Shown piece by piece: positions 24,251 through 31,792 of a stretch of DNA of 64,000 nt. Source of the DNA: CAZJRB01 sp964547995 (GTDB lineage: Bacteria > Planctomycetota > Planctomycetia > Pirellulales > Thermoguttaceae); NCBI GenBank assembly GCA_964547995.1, contig CAZJRB010000015.1:1-64000 (forward strand), written 5' to 3'. Numbering within the stretch: position 1 is the stretch's first letter; each line of letters starts with the position of its first letter. Below the pieces are notes generated by a model that saw nothing but the letters and a program-made list of their open reading frames with translations, did not search any database and had not been told where the DNA came from. The position numbers and the translations under genes are program-made.

Positions 24251-24763
24251 AAATCCGAAATCCGAATTTCGAAATCCGAAACAAATTCGAAATGCGAATT
24301 GGGAATGTCTTAAACGGTTTGGGTCAACCGCTCTTCTGGAGGATGGCACCGAAGATCTTCATGAGTTCGGTGCTTTCTTGTGCTAGGCCGTTGCGTTTTC
24401 TGTCGAGCTCTGCATCGTTGCCGGTTTCGAGTAGACGCAGCCAGTAGCCGCTTTCTTTGGCTTCCTTGCGTGAAATCTTGATTCGCATCCGAAAGTCCTT
24501 CTTGCTGAGCGACTCGTTTGCCTCGATGTAGTTTGCACCAACCGAACCGGACGATCTGACTAATTGTTTCACGTCTTCCTTGTTACAGACAGTCTGCGGC
24601 AATTTCTTAACGAACGCCCGCACGCTCTTGGCGAACTCGAACGTCCGCTTCTCCAGGTCGTACTTCTTGTGATCGGATTCACTCATGAGTGTCCCGGTTT
24701 TGAATTTCTGATTTCGGGATTCGTATTTGTTTCGGATTTCGAGCTTCGGATTTCGAGTTTCTT
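24250..24763. mobile_element. Heptamer-armed element C carrying a four-helix-bundle (IVP/S23) gene
   Basis: The left arm at 24250-24320 contains the 44-base block also found in element A, then AATGTCTTAAACGG. The right arm at about 24697-24763 is phased 7-mers (GAATTTCTGATTTCGGG, GTATTTGTTTCGGA). Between them lies one gene on the minus strand, filling the place of the short centre of A and B. The element occupies the whole gap between the GH16 stop and the sulfatase stop. Confidence 0.7.
24324..24686 (-). CDS. Four-helix-bundle protein of the IVP/S23 (23S rRNA intervening sequence) family
   Basis: 120-residue protein starting MSESDHKKYDLEKRTFEFAKSVR. FAKSVRAFVKKLPQT, LVRSSGSVGANYIEANES and FRMRIKISRKEAKESGYWLRLL match the four-helix-bundle family first seen as ORFs in 23S rRNA intervening sequences, which also includes the Avd proteins of diversity-generating retroelements. 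The protein is basic and probably binds nucleic acid as an oligomer; its enzymatic role, if any, is unknown. The gene sits precisely inside the heptamer-armed element C. I took the ATG at 24686 because the longer reading runs into the right arm and encodes repeat. Confidence 0.88.
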   Translation of the reverse strand: MSESDHKKYDLEKRTFEFAKSVRAFVKKLPQTVCNKEDVKQLVRSSGSVGANYIEANESLSKKDFRMRIKISRKEAKESGYWLRLLETGNDAELDRKRNGLAQESTELMKIFGAILQKSG

Positions 24764-24768
24764 CCTCG

Positions 24769-26430
24769 CTACTGAAGCTCTCCCGGCCCCACACCGCCGG
24801 GGGCTTGCCAGGGGACGCTCTTGCAGGCTTTGATGTGTTCGTCCAGTGCTTTCTTCAGCCGGTTGAAGATTTCCGGGTGTTCTTTGGCCTGGTCGGTCTT
24901 TTCACTGATGTCCTCCTTGATGTTGAAAAGCTGATACGGCTGGCCGGGGGCGTTTTGCAGCAGTTTCCAGTCGCCGTGGCGGACGGCGTAGTAGGGCTTG
25001 CCGTTGTAGCGGCGGCCGCCTTCCAGGCGGACCCAGAAGAGATAGCGGTCCTCGGGCGGCTGCGGTTTGCCGAGCAGCGTGGGCAGGATGCTGATGCCTT
25101 CGATCTTCTTGTCGAATTTCGCGCCGGCGGCCTCGCAGATGGTCGGGAACAGGTCCATGGTCATCGCCACGCGGTCGCTCTGGCTGCCCGGCTTGATGTG
25201 TCCGGGCCAGACGGCGCACATCGGCTCGCGGATGCCGCCCTCGAACATGTCTTGCTTGCCGCCGCGGAGGATGCCGTTGCTGGCGCCGTGGTAGCCGGCG
25301 CCGCCGTTGTCGCTGGTGAAGAAGATCAGCGTGTTGTCGGCCTTGCCCGAGGTCTTCAGCGCGGCCATGACCCGTCCAACACCGTCGTCAAGGTGTTCGA
25401 CGAACGCGGCGAACTTCGCCCGTTTCATCGGCACGTCGGGGTGCTTCTTGCGATACCGTTCGAGCCACTCCTTCGGCGGCTGGACCGGGCTGTGCGGGGC
25501 GTTGTACGCAAGGTAGATGAAAAACGGCTTGTCGCCCTTGTATTTCGCGAGCCACTCGGCCGCCCAATCGCTGAACAGGTCCGTCGCGTGGCCCTTTGGG
25601 TCGATTTCCTTGGTGCCCAGCCGCATGTAGTTGACCCCGTGGCGGCGGTGTTTGTAGTAGTCGTCCATCATGTCGCCCAAGAAGCCGTAGAACTCGTCGA
25701 AGCCCCGGGCGGTCGGGATATTCGGCTCGCCCAGCCCCAGATGCCACTTGCCGTCGATCACGGTGTGATACCCCGCTTTCTTGAGCACACTCGGCAGCAG
25801 TTCGGCCTTGGGATCGAGGTATCCCCAGGAGTTTCTCGCGTGGGTGCGGATGACGCCGGGCACGCCGACGCAGTCCTGGAACCGCCCGGTCAGCAGTGCG
25901 GCTCGCGTCGGCGAACAAACCGGGCAGTTGGCGTAGAACTGGGTCATCTTCATCCCGTCTTTGACCAGCCGGTCGATGTGCGGCGAGTCGATATCCTTCG
26001 CCCCGTAGCTCGACAGGTCGCCGTAGCCGAGGTCGTCGACGAGGATCAACAGGACGTTGGGCCGAGAATCCTTCCCTTGGACTTCGCGAACAAGTTGAGC
26101 AATCACCACTTTTTTTACTCGGGTCTTACTGATCTCGATAATGGCTTGGTTGATGCGGTCAAACCTACATTCGTGAGCGGCGATTAACTTGACCCCGAAC
26201 CCCTCTGGCTTACCTTTGGCTGCTCGTGCAACAACCTCGGAAAGTTTGTCGAGCGGAACAGGCTTGCCGTCGACGGAGCACTGGCCGTCTTTGTCGATAT
26301 TGACGTTAAGCGACTGTTTGGCGGGCAAGGGTATGGTTGCCGGGCCGCCCTCCCCTTCCTGGTCAGCTTGTGCCACCATGCCGGAAAAGCTGATTGAGAG
26401 TGCTGCCAGTAGAATCAAGGTATTACGCAT
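24769..26430 (-). CDS. Secreted sulfatase with an N-terminal ExbD/TolR-like domain
   Basis: 553-residue protein from ATG 26430. A signal peptide (MRNTLILLAALSISFSGMVAQA) is followed by residues 36-115 that resemble the periplasmic domain of ExbD/TolR (SLNVNIDKDGQCSVDGKPVPLDKLSE ... VKLIAAHECRFDRINQAIIEI ... VKKVVIAQLV). The sulfatase domain starts at about 122 (RPNVLLILVDDLGYGDLS; metal ligands D132 and D133). The formylglycine site is CSPTR (Cys172), inside CPVCSPTRAALLTGR, and DNGG and HGDWKL are present. It should hydrolyse sulfate esters, probably on polysaccharides near the GH16 product. Activation needs a formylglycine-generating enzyme; only a fragment of one exists in this window (34127). 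Confidence 0.9.
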   Translation of the reverse strand: MRNTLILLAALSISFSGMVAQADQEGEGGPATIPLPAKQSLNVNIDKDGQCSVDGKPVPLDKLSEVVARAAKGKPEGFGVKLIAAHECRFDRINQAIIEISKTRVKKVVIAQLVREVQGKDSRPNVLLILVDDLGYGDLSSYGAKDIDSPHIDRLVKDGMKMTQFYANCPVCSPTRAALLTGRFQDCVGVPGVIRTHARNSWGYLDPKAELLPSVLKKAGYHTVIDGKWHLGLGEPNIPTARGFDEFYGFLGDMMDDYYKHRRHGVNYMRLGTKEIDPKGHATDLFSDWAAEWLAKYKGDKPFFIYLAYNAPHSPVQPPKEWLERYRKKHPDVPMKRAKFAAFVEHLDDGVGRVMAALKTSGKADNTLIFFTSDNGGAGYHGASNGILRGGKQDMFEGGIREPMCAVWPGHIKPGSQSDRVAMTMDLFPTICEAAGAKFDKKIEGISILPTLLGKPQPPEDRYLFWVRLEGGRRYNGKPYYAVRHGDWKLLQNAPGQPYQLFNIKEDISEKTDQAKEHPEIFNRLKKALDEHIKACKSVPWQAPGGVGPGELQ

Positions 26431-26454
26431 CGTTCTTTCCTCGCAGATGTATCG

Positions 26455-26505
26455 GCCGCTTGCGGCTTCGCAGCCCTGGTTTGTGCGAGGCCGCAAGCGG
26501 CGGGG
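26455..26505. repeat. REP-like hairpin (GGCCGCTTGCGGC family)
   Basis: CGGCCGCTTGCGGCTTCGCA pairs with TGCGAGGCCGCAAGCGGC (one G-U) around a short loop, upstream of the sulfatase. The same GCCGCTTGCGGCTTCGCA string occurs at about 619-636 after nusB, so it is a dispersed repeat. Confidence 0.65.
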
Positions 26506-26574
26506 GCGGGTTATCAGAAATCGCTTGTTATGGTAGAATGCTATGTGGGCAACGTCAAGTATCGGGATGGGATC

Positions 26575-26616
26575 AATCCCAAATCCCAAATCATAAATCA
26601 GAAGATCCCAAGTCCG
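26575..26616. repeat. Heptamer tandem repeat (AATCCCA type) abutting the DUF4416 start
   Basis: Six phased 7-mers, AATCCCA (twice), AATCATA, AATCAGA, AGATCCC and AAGTCCG, followed at once by ATG 26617. It shares units with the array before ftsY (746-787). Confidence 0.8.
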
Positions 26617-27162
26617 ATGACCCAACCCGCTCCCCCCTGCCCTGCCCTGTTGTTGATGGCGGCGTTTAGCCGCCGCGATACGGCGTTGGATTGGGGGCGC
26701 GATCGGGCGGTGGAAAGCTGGGGACCGCTGGCGCTGGAGAGTCCGCGGTTCGAGTTTACGCAGACCGACTACTACGAGCCGACGATGGGGCCTGACCTGA
26801 AGAAGACGTTCTTCGCATTCGAGCGGCCGTTCGATCCCGGGCGCCTGGCCGAGACGAAGTTGTTGAGCAATCGTTGGGAAGAGCAGTACGCCGCCGCGAG
26901 CGATCATCCCGAGCCGCGGCCGTTGAATCTTGACCCCGGCTATCTCACTCTCGGCAAGCTCGTGCTGGCCTCCGCGAAGGATTTCGCCCATCGAATCTAT
27001 CTCAGCGATGGCATCTACGCGGAGATCACGCTCTTCTACCGCCACGGCCGGTGGGAACCGCACGAGTGGACGTTTGCGGACTACCGACGCGAGGACTACC
27101 AGGAGTTCTTCACGCAGTGCCGCGAGTACCTGCACCGCAAGCAAAAGGAGGACAGAGCCTGA
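26617..27162 (+). CDS. DUF4416 family protein
   Basis: 181-residue cytosolic protein. TDYYEPTMGPDLKKTFFAFERPFDPGRLAETKL, then RPLNLDPGYLTLGKLVLASAKDFAHRIYLSDGIYAEITLFYRHGRWEPHEWTFADYR, are the conserved blocks of DUF4416, a family of unknown function common in Planctomycetota and Deltaproteobacteria. The N-terminal extension is discarded because it is encoded by the heptamer array. Its stop codon overlaps the start of the WecA-like gene (TGATG), so it is translationally coupled to surface-polysaccharide synthesis; any functional link is inferred. Confidence 0.85.
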   Translation: MTQPAPPCPALLLMAAFSRRDTALDWGRDRAVESWGPLALESPRFEFTQTDYYEPTMGPDLKKTFFAFERPFDPGRLAETKLLSNRWEEQYAAASDHPEPRPLNLDPGYLTLGKLVLASAKDFAHRIYLSDGIYAEITLFYRHGRWEPHEWTFADYRREDYQEFFTQCREYLHRKQKEDRA

Positions 27163-28265
27163 TGGCCTGGTTGATCCTCGGAACCCTGTTGCCGAGTATG
27201 CTCCTCTGCTGGGCGGCTGCATGGTTCGTGCGGCAGTGCGGGCCGGCTTGCGGACTGATCGACCGGCCGGGCGAGCGGAAGGTTCATGAAACGGCGATGC
27301 CGACCGGTGGCGGACTGGCGATCTGGCTCGGCGTCGTGTTGCCGTTTGCCGTTGGCCAATTGTTGCTCTTGGTGGTTTCGATCACCGGCGATGCATGGCT
27401 GCCGGAGTTCGTCCGGCCGTACGTTTCCGGCTTGCAGCAGCAGTCGCCGAAACTGTGGATCCTCCTGGCGGGCGGCACGGTTATGATGGTCCTCGGGCTG
27501 ATCGACGACCGGCGCGGGCTCGGCTGGCCGGTCCGTCTCGGCGTGCAGGTGCTCGTCGCGGTTGCGCTCGTGATGGTGATGCCCGAGTTACGGTTGAGCC
27601 TGTTTCTCGACGTACCGATCCTCACGGGCGCGCTGAGTGTGATCTGGATCGTCGGCCTGGTCAATTCGTTCAACATGCTCGACAACATGGACGGTCTTTC
27701 GGCCGGGGTGGCGGCCATTGCGGCGGCGATCCTGGCGGCTGTGCTTCTGACCCCCGAGCCGGGAAACAACCAGCCGCAACTGTTCGTCGGTGGTTTCCTC
27801 CTGGTGCTGGCCGGTTCGCTCCTGGGTTTCCTTTGGCACAACCGCCCGCCGGCGAGGCTTTTCATGGGCGACGCCGGGAGCTACTTTGTCGGCTACATGC
27901 TCGCCGTGGCGACGCTGACGGCCACCTTTGCCGACGAGAGCGTCCCGCACGCCATCCTCGCCCCACTTTGCGTGTTGGCCGTACCGATTTATGATACGTT
28001 GACCGTCGTGTGGATCCGCTTGCGGGAGAATCGCAGCCCGTTCGTCGGCGACCGCAGCCATTTCTCGCATCGGCTCGTCGAGCTGGGAATGAGCAAGTCA
28101 CAGGCGGTCTGGACGATCTACCTGACCACGGCCACCTGCGGGTTGGGGGCACTGTTGCTACGCAAGGTCGACAGTGTTGGGGCGTGTGTTATCCTCTTGT
28201 TGGTTGCTTGCATTCTGATCCTGGTCGCCATCCTGGAAACGACCGGGCGGAAACGGCGGGAATAG
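27162..28265 (+). CDS. WecA/MraY-type polyprenyl-phosphate sugar-1-phosphate transferase
   Basis: 367-residue integral membrane enzyme that starts lipid-linked glycan synthesis by moving a GlcNAc-1-phosphate-type unit to undecaprenyl phosphate. About ten membrane segments are seen. Motifs are ERKVHETAMPTGGGLAIWLG near the N-terminus, VLGLIDDRRGLGW (the DD pair), NSFNMLDNMDGLSAGVA, FMGDAGSYFVGYM, and the cytosolic GDRSHFSHRLVELGMS that marks the WecA-like branch and not MraY. It overlaps the DUF4416 gene by one base and is 4 bp from the O-antigen ligase gene, making a tight operon. Confidence 0.92.
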   Translation: MAWLILGTLLPSMLLCWAAAWFVRQCGPACGLIDRPGERKVHETAMPTGGGLAIWLGVVLPFAVGQLLLLVVSITGDAWLPEFVRPYVSGLQQQSPKLWILLAGGTVMMVLGLIDDRRGLGWPVRLGVQVLVAVALVMVMPELRLSLFLDVPILTGALSVIWIVGLVNSFNMLDNMDGLSAGVAAIAAAILAAVLLTPEPGNNQPQLFVGGFLLVLAGSLLGFLWHNRPPARLFMGDAGSYFVGYMLAVATLTATFADESVPHAILAPLCVLAVPIYDTLTVVWIRLRENRSPFVGDRSHFSHRLVELGMSKSQAVWTIYLTTATCGLGALLLRKVDSVGACVILLLVACILILVAILETTGRKRRE

Positions 28266-28269
28266 GTCG

Positions 28270-30513
28270 ATGGGCCGAAGGAAGAAGAAAAAGCGGACCG
28301 GCGCCACGCGTAGCAGTCGCGAATACGCACCCAAGCAGAGGTCGAAAAAGGCCGTTTCGACGCCGAGCGATCAGCTCCGGCCGTGGCTTCTCGGTGGGAT
28401 GACCGCGTTGTTTGTTGTGCGGCTGCTCTATCCCAGCGAATCGGCGGCGGTCGAGGGCGACGGCTTGCCGGTCGTGATGCTCTGGATCGCCCTGGCGGTC
28501 TTCTGGGGGCTGGGTTTGATAGGACGGGCGGAGTTCCGCCTGCGATTCGGCTGGGTCGACATCGCCGTACTCGTGCTGATCGCGTTGCACACGCTCGCCG
28601 GCATTTGGGCGACCTTGTACGCGAGTCCGCGGCCGGCCGTCAACATGCTCTGGGAATGGATCGGCATGGGGATTGCTTTCTTTTTTGCCAGGCAACTGGT
28701 TGTCGGTTCCCGCGAGACCCGGGCGGTTGTTGTGGTGATGATCGCATTGGCGGCCGGGCTTTCCGGCTACGGGTTGTATCAATACTGCTATGAAATGCCG
28801 CGGACGCGGGCGTACTATCGGGCTGATCCGGACAAGGCACTTCGCGAGGCTGGCGAGTGGTCTTCGCCGGGTTCACCCCAACGCAAACGGTATGAGGACC
28901 GACTCGATAGTCCCGAACCGTACGCGACATTCGGGGGGCTGACCAATTCGCTGGCCGGGTATCTGGCACCGTGGCTAGTGGTCGGGGCAGGGATTGCGGC
29001 CGGATCGAAATGGGGTCGCAAGCGGCTCCTTGCTTGCTTGATTCCAATCGGCATCTGTCTGCTGCTGACGAAGAGTCGAACGGCCTACATCGCCACGGCG
29101 TTCGGAATCGTCCTGGTGTGGCTATTCTGCCGGGGAGGTGCGCGACGATTCGGCTGGAAACTGCCGGTCGCCGCCGCGGCCGTCTTGGCAGCGATTCTCG
29201 CCGCCGTCGCGTTGGTCGCTGGCGGGCTCGACCGCGATTTGCTTGCCGGGGCGCCGAAGTCGGTCCTCTTCCGCCTGCAGTATTGGCAATCGACGTCGCA
29301 GATGATCGCCGACAAACCGCTGCTCGGTTGCGGCCCGGGGAATTTCAAGGACGAATACACCCGATACAAGCTGCCCGAGGCCAGCGAAGAGGTGGCCGAC
29401 CCCCACAACTTCTTGTTCGAGGTTGGCGGCACCGCCGGCATGCCCGCATTGCTGGCCTTGCTCGTGGTGTTGGGCGGGTTTGCCGGGGTGTCGTGGAAGT
29501 TCTTCTTTCCTCGCGACGATGAACAGGGTGGCACTGGCGTCTCGCCGGTGTACGACGTCTCGCCAGTACACGGGCAGGATGCCCGTGGCACAGCAGCGTC
29601 ATCTGGTACGGATCAGCCGGACTATGTTTACGGCGGTGCGGTATGCGGTTTCCTGCTGGCGATGCTGCTGAGGTGGATCGTTGCGGCGCCGCCGAGCACG
29701 GCCGCCGTACCCCTGGCATTGGCCTTGGCGGCCGGTTGCCTGTGGCTGCTGCACGACTGGGTTGACGGGGGAGAGCTGCCCCAGGCGTTGCCGGCGATTG
29801 GGGTTGCCGTGCTGTTGGTGAATCTGCTGGCGGCCGGTGCGATGGGATTCCCCGCGGTGGCCGGCACACTGTGGTTGCTGCTGGCTTTGGGGCTGAACGA
29901 GGCGGACAGCGGCCGGTGGCGGACCGTCCCCCGCGCGGTTGCACTATCCGGGCTGATCCTCGCAGTGACCCTGGCGGTTACTTGCTACCTGAGCGGCTAC
30001 GGGCCGGTACTTCGCTGCCGGGGATCGATGGCGGCCGCCGAGCGGAATCCGGCCAAGGCGGCCGTCCATCTGGCCAACGCTGCCATGGAGGATCCTTTGG
30101 ATGGCCGACCGTGCCGGCAATTGGCCGCTATTGTCTTCCGAGATTGGCGAGTGTCTCCGATGCCCGGGAAATTCGAACTTTTCGAGACCTACTGTACGGC
30201 TGCGTTGGAGAGGATGCCCCACTCCAGCCACGCCCACCGGATTGCCGGCGACTGGTACCTGGAGGCCTTCAAGGCCACCAGCAATCAGGAGCACATTAAT
30301 AAAGCGATTGATTATTACGGCAATGCGGTGGAGATGTATCCCAACAGCGGTCTGTGCCACGCCAAACTGGCCCTTGCCCTGCACGCAGCCGGTCGCTGGG
30401 AGGCATTCCGCCGCGAGGCCGAGACGGCCCTGGAACTCGATGACGAGACCCCCCATTTGGACAAGAAGCTGCCGGAGGAACTCCGCGGGGAGCTGCTGCG
30501 TAAACAGGGGTGA
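28270..30513 (+). CDS. O-antigen ligase-like membrane protein with C-terminal TPR region
   Basis: 747-residue protein of the Wzy_C/WaaL type. A Lys/Arg-rich N-terminus (RRKKKKRTGATRSSR) precedes about ten or more membrane helices. The family loop is visible as LLTKSRTAYIATAFG and, after the large periplasmic loop, FRLQYWQSTSQMIADKPLLGCGPGNFKDEY with ADPHNFLFEVGGTAGMPALL. The last 170 residues form TPR-like helices (HAHRIAGDWYLEAFKA, INKAIDYYGNAVEMYPNSGLCHAKLALALHAAGRWEAF). A dispersed palindromic repeat (29527-29592) is inserted in frame near residues 420-440. It probably ligates or polymerises the glycan begun by the upstream transferase. Confidence 0.85.
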   Translation: MGRRKKKKRTGATRSSREYAPKQRSKKAVSTPSDQLRPWLLGGMTALFVVRLLYPSESAAVEGDGLPVVMLWIALAVFWGLGLIGRAEFRLRFGWVDIAVLVLIALHTLAGIWATLYASPRPAVNMLWEWIGMGIAFFFARQLVVGSRETRAVVVVMIALAAGLSGYGLYQYCYEMPRTRAYYRADPDKALREAGEWSSPGSPQRKRYEDRLDSPEPYATFGGLTNSLAGYLAPWLVVGAGIAAGSKWGRKRLLACLIPIGICLLLTKSRTAYIATAFGIVLVWLFCRGGARRFGWKLPVAAAAVLAAILAAVALVAGGLDRDLLAGAPKSVLFRLQYWQSTSQMIADKPLLGCGPGNFKDEYTRYKLPEASEEVADPHNFLFEVGGTAGMPALLALLVVLGGFAGVSWKFFFPRDDEQGGTGVSPVYDVSPVHGQDARGTAASSGTDQPDYVYGGAVCGFLLAMLLRWIVAAPPSTAAVPLALALAAGCLWLLHDWVDGGELPQALPAIGVAVLLVNLLAAGAMGFPAVAGTLWLLLALGLNEADSGRWRTVPRAVALSGLILAVTLAVTCYLSGYGPVLRCRGSMAAAERNPAKAAVHLANAAMEDPLDGRPCRQLAAIVFRDWRVSPMPGKFELFETYCTAALERMPHSSHAHRIAGDWYLEAFKATSNQEHINKAIDYYGNAVEMYPNSGLCHAKLALALHAAGRWEAFRREAETALELDDETPHLDKKLPEELRGELLRKQG
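29527..29592. repeat. Dispersed palindromic repeat inside the O-antigen ligase gene
   Basis: GGCGTCTCGCCGG and ACGTCTCGCCAGT direct repeats lead to the palindrome CACGGGCAGGATGCCCGTG (29569-29587). Read in frame it encodes GGTGVSPVYDVSPVHGQDARG. Strings of this kind are abundant between genes in planctomycetes; here the repeat is carried in an open reading frame, in a loop between membrane helices. Confidence 0.7.
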
Positions 30514-30591
30514 TAGCAGTTGACGGTTGGCTGGCGGCTGTTGTCTACTGGGTCTTGGACAATCAATCGACGGTCTTTTCGAACCCCAACC

Positions 30592-31773
30592 ATGAGAATC
30601 ACCATTGCCGTTGCCGTTGCCTTGATTCTCGGAATCGCCGCCGGCATGTGGACGGCCTCGATACGTGTCAACCTGGTGCCCTGGGACGGTGATCCGGGCG
30701 GAGAGATTCCACCGCCGATGTCCGTGCCCGCGAAAAGGGGCGACCCGCGGGCCGTGGTGGACGAGAAAGAGCACCAATTCGGCCTCCAGGACGTGAACGA
30801 CAAAGGGGAGCACGACTTTACAATCACCAATGGAGGCGAAGGGAGACTGGTCCTCACCAAGGGCAAGACTTCGTGCGGCTGTACGCTCAGCGAGTTGGAC
30901 AAGACCGTGCTCGAGCCCGGTGAATCGGCCACCGTTACTATTACGTGGACCGGCAAGGGTTACGTGGGCAAGTTCCGCCAGTCGGCCACAATCCTTACCA
31001 ACGATCCCGCGATGCCGCAGATCGAATTTGTGGTTTCGGGCAAAATCACCACGGTCGTACAAACGATCCCCTCGGAGTTGGTATTCAGCAGCATTCCGGC
31101 CGAGGAGCCGACCACCGGAGAGATTCCCGTCTATTGCTATCTCGACGAACCGTTCGAGATCGTCAGTTTCAAGCTGGCAGATCAGGATACCGCCAAGCAT
31201 TTCCAGATTGCCTTTGAACCCCTGCCGGAAGGCATGTTGAAGGCGGAGCCGGAGGCAAAAAGCGGGCAGTTGGTCAAGGTCACCGTCGATCCTACCGTAG
31301 AACCGGGGTTGCGTCCGGGGGAGTTTCAGCAGAAAATCCTTGTCGCCACCAGTCTGGGCCCTGACGGCTCCTTGGATATCCCCATCCGAGGCAAGGTCGT
31401 CGGTGATATCTCGGTCGTCGGACCCGCTGGATGGCATGCGGAAAAGAACGTGCTTGTTTGGGGTACGGTTGACGCGCAAACGGGCGGAGAGCGCCGATTG
31501 TCGCTCTTTGTACGCGGTCCCTACCGCGAGGAGGTGAAATTCAAGATTGCCCGCGTTTTCCCCGAATCGCTGAAGGTGGAACTGGGCGAGAAGAAGCAAC
31601 TTGGCGAGAGTGACATGTTCCAAGTTCCCCTGACTATCCAGATTCCCAAAGGGAGCCGGCCCGTCAACCACCTCGGCTCCGGACCAAGCAAAATCGGCGA
31701 AATCGTGCTGGACACAAATCATCCCAAATCACCCCAGTTGCTCATCCGCGTCAGTTTTATCATCAAGGGGTAA
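30592..31773 (+). CDS. Exported DUF1573 protein
   Basis: 393-residue protein from ATG 30592, with an uncleaved or weak signal anchor (ITIAVAVALILGIAAGMWTASI). Residues 60-160 hold the DUF1573 pattern: EHQFGLQDVNDKGEHDFTITNGGEGRLVL followed by SCGCTLSEL and LEPGESATVTITWTGKGYVG. This is an Ig/ASPM-like beta-sandwich with a conserved CGC pair. The remaining 230 residues are a second set of beta-rich domains (VVGDISVVGPAGWHAEKN ... IGEIVLDTNHPKSPQLLIRVSF). DUF1573 proteins are numerous in Planctomycetota and Bacteroidetes, and none has a settled function. It is 19 bp upstream of the cytochrome lipoprotein and probably cotranscribed. Confidence 0.85.
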   Translation: MRITIAVAVALILGIAAGMWTASIRVNLVPWDGDPGGEIPPPMSVPAKRGDPRAVVDEKEHQFGLQDVNDKGEHDFTITNGGEGRLVLTKGKTSCGCTLSELDKTVLEPGESATVTITWTGKGYVGKFRQSATILTNDPAMPQIEFVVSGKITTVVQTIPSELVFSSIPAEEPTTGEIPVYCYLDEPFEIVSFKLADQDTAKHFQIAFEPLPEGMLKAEPEAKSGQLVKVTVDPTVEPGLRPGEFQQKILVATSLGPDGSLDIPIRGKVVGDISVVGPAGWHAEKNVLVWGTVDAQTGGERRLSLFVRGPYREEVKFKIARVFPESLKVELGEKKQLGESDMFQVPLTIQIPKGSRPVNHLGSGPSKIGEIVLDTNHPKSPQLLIRVSFIIKG

Positions 31774-31792
31774 CCTGAATTCGGAACTGCCC

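Noticed and set aside
24727..26187. Long plus-strand open frame opposite the sulfatase
   Set aside because: It mirrors the third-position GC bias of the sulfatase gene; its translation is Val/Ala/Leu/Asp-rich with no family motif.
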